Origin: Fagopyrum homotropicum
Lineage: Eukaryota; Streptophyta; Magnoliopsida; Caryophyllales; Polygonaceae
NCBI GenBank assembly: GCA_033239125.1
Contig: BSWB01000002.1
Coordinates: 54,161,001 to 54,225,000 of the forward strand
Reading direction: 5' to 3'
Length of the DNA: 64,000 nt
Under the pieces are notes generated by a model. The model had not been told where the DNA came from, searched no databases, and worked only from the letters and a program-made list of their open reading frames with translations. Shown one piece after another: positions 12,043 through 23,889 of this stretch. Both the position numbers and the translations under genes were made by a program. Every line of letters starts with the position of its first letter. Positions within the stretch are counted from its first letter, which is position 1.

Positions 12043-13098
12043 GTGGGGGTACTTACAATGTATTTCCTTTCATCGCACTATATGTACTTTGCTTCACACT
12101 CTATGACTTAGCTTGTAATAACTCTTGCACTATCACTTTCCATTATGACATTTGCATTGAATGTTTCATTCAAAATTTGTGAGTTTTTCAAAAAATTGAC
12201 CTCTATGATGATTGTGATGTGAAAAAGGCAAAAAGATGACTTAGCTATGTTTAGGTTTTAATGATAACATGAATGAATTTGATTTTCTTACTTGAATACA
12301 TGTATGATTCATATTATCTTGATGTCTTGATAGAAGAATGAAATAATGATCAAAGCTATAATATAAGTTCTTTTACCTCATATAGGAATGACTAAGGCAT
12401 GTTTGATGTGGGAGGGGCAATGTGAAAGTGTTAAGTGAAAGTTTAGCAAATATTAGGATTGGGGACGTTGAACATGAGGATGAGTAACTCGGCACCATTC
12501 ACATAGCTGGGTGTTTGAGTCTTGCCAAAGTCTGATTGAACGACAAGTCCTAAGGGATATGGTATATGCATCAAGGGTTTGAGGCATCTCGAAATTGAGG
12601 AAACGCCAATCTCCTAGGCTTCGGTTTTTGTACACCGATGTCCATACTCTCAAAAAGTAAAGTAAAAGAAAAGCAAATTTTACATTCAAAGCATGTGTGG
12701 TGAAGTTGTGTTCTTAAAATTATCGTTGTGTTGTTCCTCTTTCCCGGATTAGCATCACGTTACCTAAAAAAATTCCCCACCTTTAACACGTTTCTTTGAT
12801 CTTTTTCTTGATTGGAAGACCTTGACCCCTTTGTGCACATGTTTAAGACTTCATGGCTTAGATTTTTTTGACTTTGATTATCTTTACATCTTTATCATTT
12901 CTTTTTTTTGTGTCTTTGAGCAAGAAATGATGGTTTGTACATGATATGGTTATTATTGATGCATACTTTGTCTTCCTATGTCTTGAAGCATTACTTCGAG
13001 GGTGATCCAATAAGAAGAAGCACTTTTCAAAAGGTTTTTGACTTCTTCGCAACGTATAATTCATGACATCTTGTATTCTAGAATTGAACCTTGCTTGG
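12043..13098 (+). other. Athila C1: 3' untranslated region before the polypurine tract
   Basis: Continuation of C1 after element A; 12043-12047 is A's right target duplication. It is non-coding and AT-rich. It matches, in reverse complement, 23882-25070 of C2 along its whole length. It stops at 13098 in CTTGCTTGG, where C2 continues into the hairpin loop, polypurine tract and LTR. C2 is inserted at that point; its flanking pentamer is CTTGG (13094-13098). Confidence 0.8.
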
Positions 13099-13570
13099 TG
13101 TTCGCTCGAAAATGTGGGCGTTAAAGTCTTAAATTTATATCTATAACTTATGCAAAAGCGAACCCGCAGTGTACGGATCAGTTTTAGTAAGGCAATAAAT
13201 TCCAGAGTCGAACTCAGGGATTTGGTGAGAATAAAATCGATTTCAAATTATCTGGCAAAGTGTAAAAGATTTTTTGATTAATATGGAGACAAATGAATCC
13301 AAGGATTCAAGTATCCGATTGTGACTTTATATGTAAGACACTTCTAAAGATCAAAGGACAGAGTTTACTTTGCCAAGTTTATATGTTTCAAAGGAAGATT
13401 TCGTACGGCGAAGTTCCAAAACCTATATGTCTAATCCATAGGCTTTTTCTATAAAGGTTGTTGAGGCTACAATATAGAAAGATCTAAGGATACGAATTAC
13501 ACTCAAACTAACAACTCAAACCCCAAGATATGACTCTCAAAGGTAAAGATGGAAAACACACTCAAACGAC

Positions 13571-16158
13571 TATTTTTAATTCGTAAATTTTATGTTTCGG
13601 GTATATGTTATATTAATATATTAACGGTATTTTTGTTTCTATTTAAATCTCGTAATTTAGTTACGAGATCGTTTTATACGTCACAAAGTATATTTTTGCT
13701 AGTTTAAGAATATACTCGATCCTCATAAAATTTCCCGTATAATTATTTTATTTCGGACAAGGGGCGGAAAGGTTCTGGATTTTTTTTTTTTGATCGAGTT
13801 GTTTCATTTGTTAATTTTCTTTTTCTTCCCTCTATTACTTCATTTCTCCCCTGACATTCTGTTTTGCCTTCCCTTTCACGTAAATCTCCTGTGAACCTAG
13901 CCTAGTTGTACGCCTACTCTACTTCACCCTTCTCCTCCCCATCATTCAATCAACAGCAACAACTCTTCATCACCCAACCTCCAAACTTCAACCTTTCGGC
14001 TCTCATTTCTTTCGTTTGGCCCTATACGCTCAGACCGCCGGATTGAAGCTGTGCCGGAGGAGATCGGACTCGCCTCCTTATTCAGCCTCGCCGCCGGATT
14101 TAAAGTTGTGCCGGAGGAGTGCCAGCTTCCTTGTCGCCCGACCGGAGACCCTGCGCATCTGCCCTTTGCCGCCGGATATTGGAGCCCCTCTCGACCACCA
14201 TTGCAACCTCGCCTGTCTTTGCCCAGCTCCCTCTGTCACACTGTCGGCCTCTTCTAGACGCCCCAACCCACCGGAGCTCTCTTCTCCTCTGTCGGACCCT
14301 CTGTCCTCCCGAATCCCTCACTTGCTATCCTTCGTGGCTACCAAGATCCCTGCGAGACAAGGGAAGCAGCCTCTCTATTCCCCTCTTCCGCCGAAGAGCA
14401 GTCATTGCCGCCAAGGAGAAGGGCCGCCTCCTGCTACTCGTGTCGTCGGAGATCCGGACTGGCCGGACCACCCCAGGCTCGCCTATGCAAGCTGCCACCT
14501 CCTGCTGCTCGTGTCGTCGGAGAGCCGGACTGGCCGGGCCAGCCCAAGCTCGCTTGTGCAAGCCGCCGCCTCCGCCTCAACCCTTCCTTGTTGTGTCGTC
14601 TTCTCCAGGGTAAAGAGGGAGTTTTTTTTTTTAAGTTTCAAATGTTGGAATGTATTTTGGTGATAATTATAGATCTGACCCAGTTTTTATCATAATGGTA
14701 ACTTTTACCCAGTTTTTCAAGATATCATTGTTTTACACTCGTGGAATTAATTACAGTTTTGGCCCAGAAAATTAATTGCAGTTTATGACCCTTATTTATA
14801 TAAATGTTTATGTTGCCGGAAAATGTTTGAGCGAGTTTGAAAACGAGTACCACAATAGGTTATAACGAGTACCACAATAGGTTATATAATCTACTTTCTG
14901 TCCAAATTTAGCATATGAGCTAAATTTGCTTAGCCTTGGTTTTAGGTCCGGAAGCGCCCGATAAAGGCCATCAAATCCTTTCTCAACATCCGTAGACCGT
15001 GCTTCACTTTGGACCTTGTGTGTGTACCTTCTCCCTTGTGTAGTTATGAAAATAATAGCATATCATGCTAGGTGAATCTAGAATATCTAAGAGTAAATGT
15101 CAAGTAGTGATCTTGAATCGTATATGTTGTTGAATGATTTATGAGTATTGTGATGTTTTGGTACGATCATAGGATGATCTTCGGCATTAGGAGTTAGACC
15201 TAGCATGCTAGGGTTGTGACCTCGTATAGGTTTGGGAGACTAGAAGCCCAAGGGCTTCTAGCTTGTTGGTTAGTTATTGATTGTGTGTCTTGTCTAATGA
15301 GCCGATGAGTTACATTGCTGTGGGAAATTGAGTACGGGATTTAGTGGGTTTAGCTTTGAGACAAGTAAGTCTCCGGACTTACTTTGCTCGTATTCTCTGT
15401 ATTACTTTCGATGCGTGTTTGGTGATGTGTGTTTATTGTTTATGTTATAACATCTAAACCGGTAATAGCACCACCGACTTTATATGTTTATATTTGGCCC
15501 AAGTGTATGATAACGGGTGGTGACCGCTTGCCCAGTCCAAAATGGGGATGATTGGGAGGTGCCTTGCGACCAGTCCAACGGGTGATGCTGATCCGCATCA
15601 AGTACAAACCCGTATGGTGAAAGGGGACAAGGGTGAGTGAATCTCGTGTCACACCATAAGTGCAACAGTAAGGGATATTTCTTAATATTAACAAAGAGAT
15701 AATAAACCGGACATGTGTGTTGAGATCATGTTGTGTGTTATGATGCCTATGTGTATGTGTGCCAATACCATGATTCTAATGCTTTGAATGCTAGCTAACG
15801 GTTTTATACCGAATTGTTGTAGTTGACTTGCAGGTTAGGAATGCGGTCGAGAGATCCGGAAGAGTGGGCAGCCGGGGTCCGTGCATTTTAGGATGAGTTG
15901 TTGGGGTTGTTTTTATGTATCGTTTATGGTATTTTGTATGTCGCGTGTATGGCGTTTGCCTTTGGAGTTGTATCTCGGCTGGAGTCTTTCGTTATTTTCT
16001 TTTGGGGTTCATAACATTGCATTAAAAATGAATATTGGTTTTGCCTTTATATGTGTCTTGTTGTAAGATCCAGTGAAATTGTTGTCAGGCTAAGGGTCGG
16101 GACCCATTGTGAGGTCCCAACCCGTAGCATCCGAGTCCCGCGGATTCGGGGTGTTACA
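13571..16158 (+). repeat. 5' LTR of chromovirus B (start missing)
   Basis: Aligns with 20573-22865 and ends CGGGGTGTTACA. It carries a GC-rich block (about 14000-14615) with a spurious 215-codon ORF, a donor-like GTAAAG at 14610, a hairpin with GTAAGTCT (15363-15385), and a terminal hairpin (16131-16149). It is longer than the 3' LTR because the latter lost blocks near 21990 and 22380. Confidence 0.9.
16131..16149 (+). other. LTR-terminal hairpin (B, 5' LTR)
   Basis: Stem CCGAGTCC/GGATTCGG with loop CGC, 9 bases before the LTR end. E and F have the equivalent stem with different bases (44237-44259 in E), so pairing is kept while sequence changes. Confidence 0.6.
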
Positions 16159-16162
16159 AAAG

Positions 16163-16174
16163 TGGTATCAGAGC
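16163..16174 (+). other. Primer binding site of B (initiator Met-tRNA)
   Basis: TGGTATCAGAGC, 4 nt after the 5' LTR end. This is the canonical plant initiator Met-tRNA complement. Confidence 0.92.
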
Positions 16175-16189
16175 CCTAGGTTGACAACA

Positions 16190-16210
16190 ATGGCACTCGC
16201 AATCTTCTAA
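16190..16210 (+). other. Conserved leader micro-ORF MALAIF (B)
   Basis: ATG to TAA, six codons, 27 nt after the primer-site start. It differs from A, E and I at codon 4 only, plus a silent third-base change and the stop codon. Confidence 0.55.
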
Positions 16211-19200
16211 AGGCCGAATGAGGAATAAACATAACCCACACGGGTTTTGACTTTTCGTTTTCAAAATCATATGCATATGAGTCGGGTTTGGGTTAGAATG
16301 TAGTGACCACCACTCCTTCCGCGGATCTCGGCAGCATAGTTTATTGGATTATTAGTGTATGTATATAAATATATATAGATATGTATATGTGGACTTAGGA
16401 TGGTTGTTGGACTATTATTATATGTGAATTATAGTTATGCATGATAGACTTATTATGTGAAATGGTGGCATGATTTGTTTTTTTTATTGATATGAGTTTG
16501 TACATGTGGCATGATGATATCATATAACTGATGAGACCTTGTTTTGTTGTAATAGTTTTGCTTGGATGTGATATGCTGGTTATAACAATGTGGACATAAG
16601 GCTTATATAGTCATATACATATACTAAGATATATAGTAGCATATGGTTTTTGGACCTTATAGTTAGGATGATAGGAAGCTATCATCGCACCTCGAACAAC
16701 ACCTTTGGGCTTAGGATAGTGTCAACACGAAGATGAATATGCTCAAGTATCGAGTTGAACATCATGTTTTAGTGAGCACCCCGGTGATTTCTCGGACTTC
16801 TTAGAGAGCGTCTAAGCAGCCAGATGAAGACTAGAAATGACATTAACCCCAAGGATAAACAAAGAGAAGAGAACCTCGAGTCGACATAAGCAAAACCGAG
16901 GTGGAAGCTATACAAATAGGGAAGCGATCTAAAGTTGTAGGAGTGGTTCCGAGAAAGCGATGACGAGTAACAATGAAGTGAAGTCGAGACACGAACTTAA
17001 GATTCTTTCAAGTGGCGGGCCGATAAAATAAAGATGCGTATCGAGAAGATGAGGAGTACATTCTAGCAAGGGTGAAAGTGCTATTGCATTAAGACGTGAA
17101 GTTATCCTAAATGCTCCTAAGCATGGGAGTAAGGAAGTGAAGTGTGGTCGAATTATTACGAGGATTTAAGAAATATGTAATTTAAGATTACCAAGGAACT
17201 AGAAAGTGAAGTGATGGTTTTACGAGAGCTTAAGTTGTAGACTTCTTCAAGAATACGAGAATTACGAGGAAGACCATGTGGTGGAAGTCAACATAGTAGA
17301 ATTAACTTGTGGAGTCGATTGTTTTCCGTCATGGTGATGAGACTGAGCAACGCTAAGAAGGAGAAAGTGTGTATGGGTCATGGTCTTCAAAAGATGAAAG
17401 ATGCAATAAGGAGCTTTAACGGAAGATGAAGGATACCGATCGAGAGAAGGCCGAGTGGTTACTAACGATAGAGATGTAGGAAAGATGCACTTACAAGATT
17501 TTATGAAGAGCGGTTAAGACTATGAAGTTGGATCATATAACACCGGGGAGGTAAAGTTATCTTAAGGAAGCGGAAGGAGGAGAGGAGTGTAATAGGAGCT
17601 AACGGAGTTTGAAGTAGAGTAAAATTAGCTAATGAAGATTAAGGTAGAGTACCCCAAGGAGGGTAGCCTTCATAAGAGTGGTAACATGGAAAGTGTAGTT
17701 GAATGGTAAGTCGTTAACTTTGGAGAAGATCAGATATAAGTTAATCGGTGACAACTAAGAATGCGCAAGTACGGGTTGTCTATCGATGTGTGTAGATGGG
17801 AAGAGTAAACCATGTTATGGGAACATAGGGGATCGACAACAAGAGCTTGGAGTATTCGCGGTGCATCAATGTCCATAGTAAGGAGGTATATCAACGGAGC
17901 ACATTTGTTTTTAAATCGAATAATGTGGAATGAGTTCAAGCAAGTACTTATAACAAGACCTCAGGGGAGGAGTTTGTAATGATCTTACGCGACCTTCTTA
18001 GGTCATGGGATTGGCATATGGAGGAACGCCACGGGTTGCAACTTTTAAGATTTGATCATGGAGGGGAGCTAGTGGATCAAGCGTAAGATGAGGCTTCCAT
18101 TGTTGTTGTTCGTAGATGGGAGTATAATAAAAAGATGCATAGTATGTTTGTTCTAATGAAATGGATGGTATGTTTCCGCAAGCAAAAGCTGAGTCAGATG
18201 TTTCAGACTCACACGGAAGAACCATGGTGGCTATGACGTGAAAGGGAGGACCTAGATAAGGGAAATGTTGCGAGCTTAAAGTTTATGAGGCTAGCATTAG
18301 AGAAGTAATGAGTAGGATATTTCAGTGATTTTGGAAGGGAATTTCTTCTAGCATTTTCACGGGGCATATTGGTACGGTTGTGAAGTTGTTCATGAAATAG
18401 CAAGAGATGGTTAAGGTGACCAACAAGAATAAGAGAAGACCGAAGTTTTGAAGTTGGATGTCGACATGAGATGTACGAGAAGTACATGAAAGATCGAGTT
18501 TAGAGCCTCTGCGGTTGTTGAAGTTACCGAAGAGAATGAAGTGTAAATTTCTATGCCAACTTGAAGAAAGGATGTTTATGGTGAAAGCTTATGTAGAAGA
18601 TGAAGAGATCCTCCCATATGTTGGGATGTCTTGGAGAGCGGAGAAAAGTGAAAAGCCTTAGAAGATTTTGAGAATCATGTCATCAAAGAGGGAAAATGGG
18701 ATTAAGTTAATAGAATACTTAAATAAGACCACAAGAGTCACAAGACGCAAGCAAATATTTCCAATTAAAAAAAAGACGAATATTTTGAAGGAGACAGTCA
18801 ACATTGTAGCTACAGATGGAACAATACACGTGTTTAAAGGATGTCACCCTAACAAAACGGTGTAAACCAATAGTATCATGACCACCTGTCAAGTTTTAAA
18901 ACAAGGTTGTGTAGGTCCTACGTTATGTGACGAAAGGGAAAGATGAAAACCGAGATTACACGGATTCCAATACGTAAGAATGTGGATTTTTCCACTAAGG
19001 TTGAGCTTGATTCAATCCCGATATCTAAGGTGCCGTATGGAATGACACTTGTGTAGAGACATGTGTTGTGGAACCAAGTGAAGGAGCAATTGCAAGAACT
19101 TATTGATAAGATCTCACCAAAAATTAGTGAAATGCTATGGGGAACTCCGAATATTATCTTGAGCTCTTGATTGAATCTCATGTTTAATTATATCTTTAAC

Positions 19201-20468
19201 ATTTTATTGATGTTATTATAAGAACACCAGTATTGTAAAAAAAATTAAATAAAAAATACATTAATTAAAAAAAAAAAAAAAAAAAACCAGACAATTCTCT
19301 CCATTTGAACATCGATTACCGTGAGTCAAACAAGATAATGGTGAAAGACAAGTATTCCTTACAACGAATGGATGATCTACTCGATCGGTTGCAAGGGTCG
19401 GTAGTCTCTTTTAAGAATAATTTTAAGGTCCGGTTGCCACCAATTGAGAATTCAAGAGTCGGATATTGCAAATACGGCATTGCGGAATACCATGGTCACA
19501 ACGAGTTTTAGTGATTCCATATGGGCTTACTAATGCCCGGATAAGATATTTTGATCTACCTTGAAAGAAGAGAGAAGTTTTATAATACCAATTATGGACG
19601 ACAATGAAGTATTGAATGAGACGGACATTGACAATAGAGTTGTGGAGAGTTAAAAAGGAGGTTAATTGGTGCAACTGTTTTGATTCACCTTGAGGTATTA
19701 TGGGTTTGAGGTGTACAAGTGAATCTTCAAGACAAGGTCTTGATCGAGTAGTGAGGAGCGATGTAAAAGTAATAGCATACGTGTCGTGTTAGTAGTAGTA
19801 TGGAGCAAGTACTTCCTTTGTTACTTGGAATCGCAACAAGAATTGTGGAAACATAACATCAAAGTTTGGTTTGACAAGAACCCGAACCAGCAGTGTAAAT
19901 TGGAAGTTCGATCTTCGTTGATAGATAAATTTAAGGGAAAATAATGGAGATGCTGCATCGAAACCGAGAAGGAAGTTGAGTTTCCGATATACCATACCTT
20001 CTTGAGATCTTAGCGCAAAGTTGGGAAGTGGTTTACCAGTTGGCATGGCTGCCAAAAGAAGAGGGTGTTCACCCGGTGTTTCAAGTGTATCAATCGAGAG
20101 AGTACATACATGACTCAAGACGTATGGTCATTCATGAGGATCTAGTGGCAGACGAGGAACTGATGAAGCTAACTTGAAGACGGAGGATAGTATCTTTGGT
20201 TGAGTTTTACGCCGAGCTAGTAGCTTTGATAGAATCGACGGGTTAAACCTAGTTATTCTCTTAAGTGGGTTGTGTATATGTGTGATGTTATATGTGGTTT
20301 TGTGCCCCGTGCGGGAATTTGTTTTATGTGTGGATATATATATTGTGATGGTAGTTGGAGCAGTTTGTGCTTATAGATTAGAAGGTCTAAGTCTTTCTAG
20401 TTGTGAGTTTATACCCCGACCTTAGGGACCTAGAAGACGGCGTGTGGCAAGTTTCGGGACGAAACTTG
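16211..20468 (+). pseudogene. Decayed gag-pol of chromovirus B with reverse transcriptase remnant
   Basis: Polyprotein remnant of a Tekay/Del chromovirus. Up to about 18900 nothing is readable, although 17725-17790 aligns by eye to parts of E and F. The RT begins near 18955: VELDSIPISKVPYGM, KEQLQELIDK and WGTPNIILSS. A poly(A)-ended insertion (about 19165-19286) interrupts it. RT resumes with HLNIDYRESNKIMVKDKYSL (19299 onward) and YGLTNA (near 19520, normally FGLTNA). The catalytic YxDD is not found. Near 20060-20220 a tail reading EGVHPVFQVYQSREYIHD matches the segment between integrase and chromodomain. Stops and frameshifts are frequent and the element cannot encode functional protein. 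Confidence 0.8.
19165..19286 (+). repeat. Short poly(A)-terminated insertion inside the B reverse transcriptase
   Basis: About 120 bp of AT-rich DNA ending in a run of about 20 A splits the RT between WGTPNIILSS and PDNSLHLNIDY, which are adjacent in intact RTs. The poly(A) end suggests a 5'-truncated LINE/SINE or processed transcript inserted by target-primed reverse transcription. No convincing target duplication is visible. Confidence 0.5.
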
Positions 20469-20485
20469 TTTTTAGGGGGATCTGA
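20448..20485 (+). other. GGA-loop hairpin and polypurine tract of B
   Basis: Perfect 9-bp stem CAAGTTTCG/CGAAACTTG with loop GGA (20448-20468), then the purine tract TTTTTAGGGGGA and TCTGA directly before the 3' LTR. The same structure is seen in E (48565-48585), and a mutated form in A and F. Confidence 0.8.
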
Positions 20486-22865
20486 TGTAACGCCCCGTTT
20501 ATTTGGTCGATTTCGATATTAAATTTCCGACGGTTATCGATATATTTTAATATCTTAGGTATGTTTCACGAGTATTTTTAATTTATAAATTTTATGTTTC
20601 GGGTATATGTTATATTAATATATTAATGGTATTTTTGTTTCTATTTAAATCTCGTAATTTAGTTACGAGATCATTTTATACATCACAAAGTATATTTTTG
20701 CTAGTTTAAGAATATACTCGATCCTCATAAAATTTCCCGTATATTTATTTTATTTCGGACAAGGGGCGGAAAGGTTCTGGATTTTTTTTTAATTTTTGGA
20801 TCGAGTTGTTTCATTTGTTAATTTTCTTTTTCTTCCCTCTATTACTTCATTTCTCCCCTGACATTCTGTTTTGCCTTCCCATTCACGTAAATCTCCTGTC
20901 AACCTAGCCTAGTTGTACGCCTACTCTACTTCACCCTTCTCCTCCTCAACATTCAATCAACAGCAACAACTCCACATCACCCAACCTCCAAACTTCAACC
21001 CTTCGGCTCTCATTTCTTTCGTTTGGCCCTATACGCTCAGACCACCGGATTGAAGCTGTGCTGGAGGAGATCGGACTCCCCTCCTCATTCAGCCTCGCCG
21101 CCGGATTTAAAGTTGTGCCGGAGGAGTGCTAGCTTCCATGTCGCCCGACCGGAGCCCCCGCGCATCTGCCCTTCGCCGCCGGATATTGGAGCCCCTCTCG
21201 ACCACCATTGCAACCTCGCCTATCTCTCTCCCGGCTCCCTCTGTCACACTGTCGGCCTCTTCTAGACGCCCCAACCCACCGGAGCTCTCTTCTCCTGTGT
21301 CGGACCCTTTGTCCTCCCGAATCCCTCACCTGCTATCCTTGGTGGCTACCAGGATCCCTGCGAGACAAGGCAAGCAGCCTCTCTATTCCCCTCTTCCGCC
21401 GAAGAGTAGTCTTCGCCGCCAAGGAGAAGGGCCGCCTCCTGCTGCTCGTGTCGTCGGAGAGCCGGACTGGCCGGACCACCCCAGGCTTGCCTATGCAAGC
21501 CGCCGGCTCCTGCTGCTCATGTCGTCGGAGAGCCGGACTGGTTGGACCACCCCAGGCTCGCTTGTGCAAGCCGCCGCCTCCGCCTCAACCCTTCCCCGTT
21601 GTGTCGTCTTCTCCAGGGTAAAGAGGGAGTTTTTTTTAAGTTTCAAATGTTGGAATGTATTTTGGTGATAATTAAAGATCTGACCCAGTTTTTATCGTAA
21701 TGGTAGTTTTTACCCAGATTTTCAAGATATCATTGTTTTACCCTCGGTGGAATTAATTACAGTTTTGGCCCAGAAAATTAATTGCAGTTTATGACCCTTA
21801 TTTATAAATGTTTATGTTGCCGGAAAATGTTTGAGCGAGTTTGAAAACGAGTACCACAATAGGTTATATAATCTACTTTCTGTCCAAATTTAGCGTATGA
21901 GCTAAATTTGCCTAGCCTTGGTTTTAGGTCCGGAAGCGCCCGATAAAGGCCATCAAATCCTTTCTCAACATCCGTACACCGTGCATGCTAGGCTTATGAC
22001 CTCGTATAGGTTTGGGAGACTAGAAGCCCGAGGGCTTCTAGCTTGTTGGTTAGTTATTGATTGTGTGTCTTGTCTAATCAGGCGATGAGTTACATTGCTG
22101 CGAGAAATTGAGTACGGGATTTAGATGGTTTAGCTTTGGGACAGGTAAGTCTCTGGATTTACTTAGCTCGTATTCTCTGTATTCGTTTCGATGCGTGTTT
22201 GGTGGTGTGTGTTTATTGTTTATGTGTGTGTTTATTGTTTATGTTATAACATCTAAATCACTAATAGGACCACCGACTTTATATGTTTATATTTGGCCCA
22301 AGTGTATGATTACGGGCGGTGACCGCTTGCCTAGTCCAAAATGGGGATGACTGGCCTTGCGACCAGTCCAACGGGATATGACTTAATAATAACAAAGAGA
22401 TAATAAACCGGACATGTGTGTTGACATCATGTTGTGTGTTATGATGCCTATGTGTGTGTGTGTGTGTGTCAATACCATGATTCTAATGATTTGAATGCTA
22501 GCTAACGGTTTTATACCGAATTGTTGTAGTTGACTTGCAGATTAGGAATGCGGTCGAGAGATCCGGAAGAGTGGGCAGCCGGGGTCCGTGCATTTTAGGA
22601 TGGGTTGGTTGGGGTTGTTTTTATGTATCGTTTATGGTATTTTGTATGTCGCGTGTATGGCGTTTGCCTTTGGAGTTGTATCTCGGCTGGAGTCTTTCGT
22701 TAATTTTTTTGGGGTTCATAACATTACATTAAAATGAATTTCGGTTTTGCCTTTATTTGTGTCTTGTTGTAAGATCTAGTGAAATTGTTGTCAGGCTAAA
22801 GGTCGGGACCCATTGTGAGGTCCCAACCCGTAGCATCCTGAGTCCCGCGTATTCGGGGTGTTACA
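20486..22865 (+). repeat. 3' LTR of chromovirus B
   Basis: Starts TGTAACGCCCCG, ends GGGGTGTTACA, 2380 bp. It has a GC-rich exon-like block (about 21020-21615), the hairpin ACAGGTAAGTCT (22141 onward), and a TG microsatellite near 22452-22468 absent from the 5' LTR. Confidence 0.9.
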
Positions 22866-23850
22866 AATAAATCGCCCTGTTCTTCATTAAATCGGTCGAT
22901 CTCACCAAGAATAGGTCGATTTTCCCTTTGTCAAAGTTAAATCTCAACTCTCAGGATCCAAATGGTAAAATGAGTTCAGTCTATCATCATCTAAGCCTAA
23001 ATCATCAACAATTCTCCCCAGAATCACAAGGTTTTAGCCAACCATTTTCATATTCAAATCAAAATAAAGATTGAATGAATAAAACAAAATAAATCTCGAA
23101 CTATGAATAAAAACCAAATAATCTCAGAATCTGTAATCAAATCTCAAAACTTATCAAAAAAAATCTCTCAAAACCCTTAACAATGTGTTCACAAATCACA
23201 AGAATTAGAAGGGAAACAAAAGATCTCACAAACTTCTTGAATATTGACTTCTTGTTTCTTTTCCTTCAATCCTCTCTCAAAGAACCTTCAATCCCGCAAA
23301 ATCCTGTAAATCTTTCCCGCTGCAAACCCTTAATTTTTGTTTCTAGGGTTCCAATGTATACTTTCTCGCTAATGGGCCGCTTGACATATCACTTCTCAAG
23401 CCCACAAGTGATGGGCTTTGGGTCGTGATATTTTTAGTCGAAAACTGAAGAAAATCGTGCGATTAAATGAAATAAAAACCGTTCGATTCCTATGAAGAAA
23501 ATCGTCCGATTTATAGTGTAACTGGCTCGATTTTCTTCAACAGAATGTCCCCGTCTCTTGACTTGTTTTCTTCCTTCCATTTGTGACTCTTTTACACACT
23601 TCATTTGCTCTTTATGACTCCTCTAAGACTCCTTAAACTTCCTTATTGGCCTTAGATGCTCTTTGCTCCACTTTTGCTTCCAATTCCACCGAATTCACCT
23701 ATGATTCAACCAAAACTCGTGTAGACCTCTATTTCCGGAATATAAATGAAATAAACCTTAAATGTACACAAATCTCTCCAAATACAAGGTAAATTGAGGT
23801 AAAACGTCCACAATATGCATTATTATGATGACATATAATTCATGTCATCA

Positions 23851-23889
23851 AAATACCCCATACTTGCCTCTTGCTTGTCCCCAAGCAAG
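23851..23889 (-). other. 3' polypurine tract and hairpin of Athila C2
   Basis: On the minus strand: stem CTTGCTTG/CAAGCAAG with loop GGGA (23870-23889), then AGG, CAAGTATGGGGTATTT, and the LTR start TGATGACATG. This is the priming site for plus-strand DNA in Ty3/gypsy replication. The hairpin layout repeats at the internal tract 25064-25107 with an unrelated stem sequence. Confidence 0.8.

Larger units (their letters stand above)
13571..22865 (+). mobile_element. Chromovirus B (Tekay/Del-type), 5' end truncated
   Basis: Ty3/gypsy element: 5' LTR 13571-16158, primer site 16163-16174, decayed gag-pol, polypurine tract 20469-20485, 3' LTR 20486-22865. Removing it joins the two halves of the C2 LTR. 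The 5' LTR lacks its first ~87 bp relative to the 3' LTR, so no clean target duplication can be read; the right flank is AATAA. RT and a chromodomain-proximal tail are recognisable. Confidence 0.88.
13099..23850 (-). repeat. 3' LTR of Athila C2, interrupted by chromovirus B
   Basis: LTR parts are 13099-13570 and 22866-23850, about 1.46 kb net, similar to the solo LTR at 32683-34218. Its start (minus strand, 23850) follows a polypurine tract and its end at 13099 reads TGTTCGCTCG on the plus strand. It carries AATCGNNCGATT-type words in two clusters (22866-22926 and 23450-23538). Confidence 0.8.

Noticed and set aside
14016..14663. 215-codon ORF, with overlapping ORFs on both strands, in the B LTR
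   Set aside because: It lies in the GC-rich LTR block; long openings occur in several frames at once, the 3' LTR copy is broken differently (21023-21668), and it has no domain. Composition effect.
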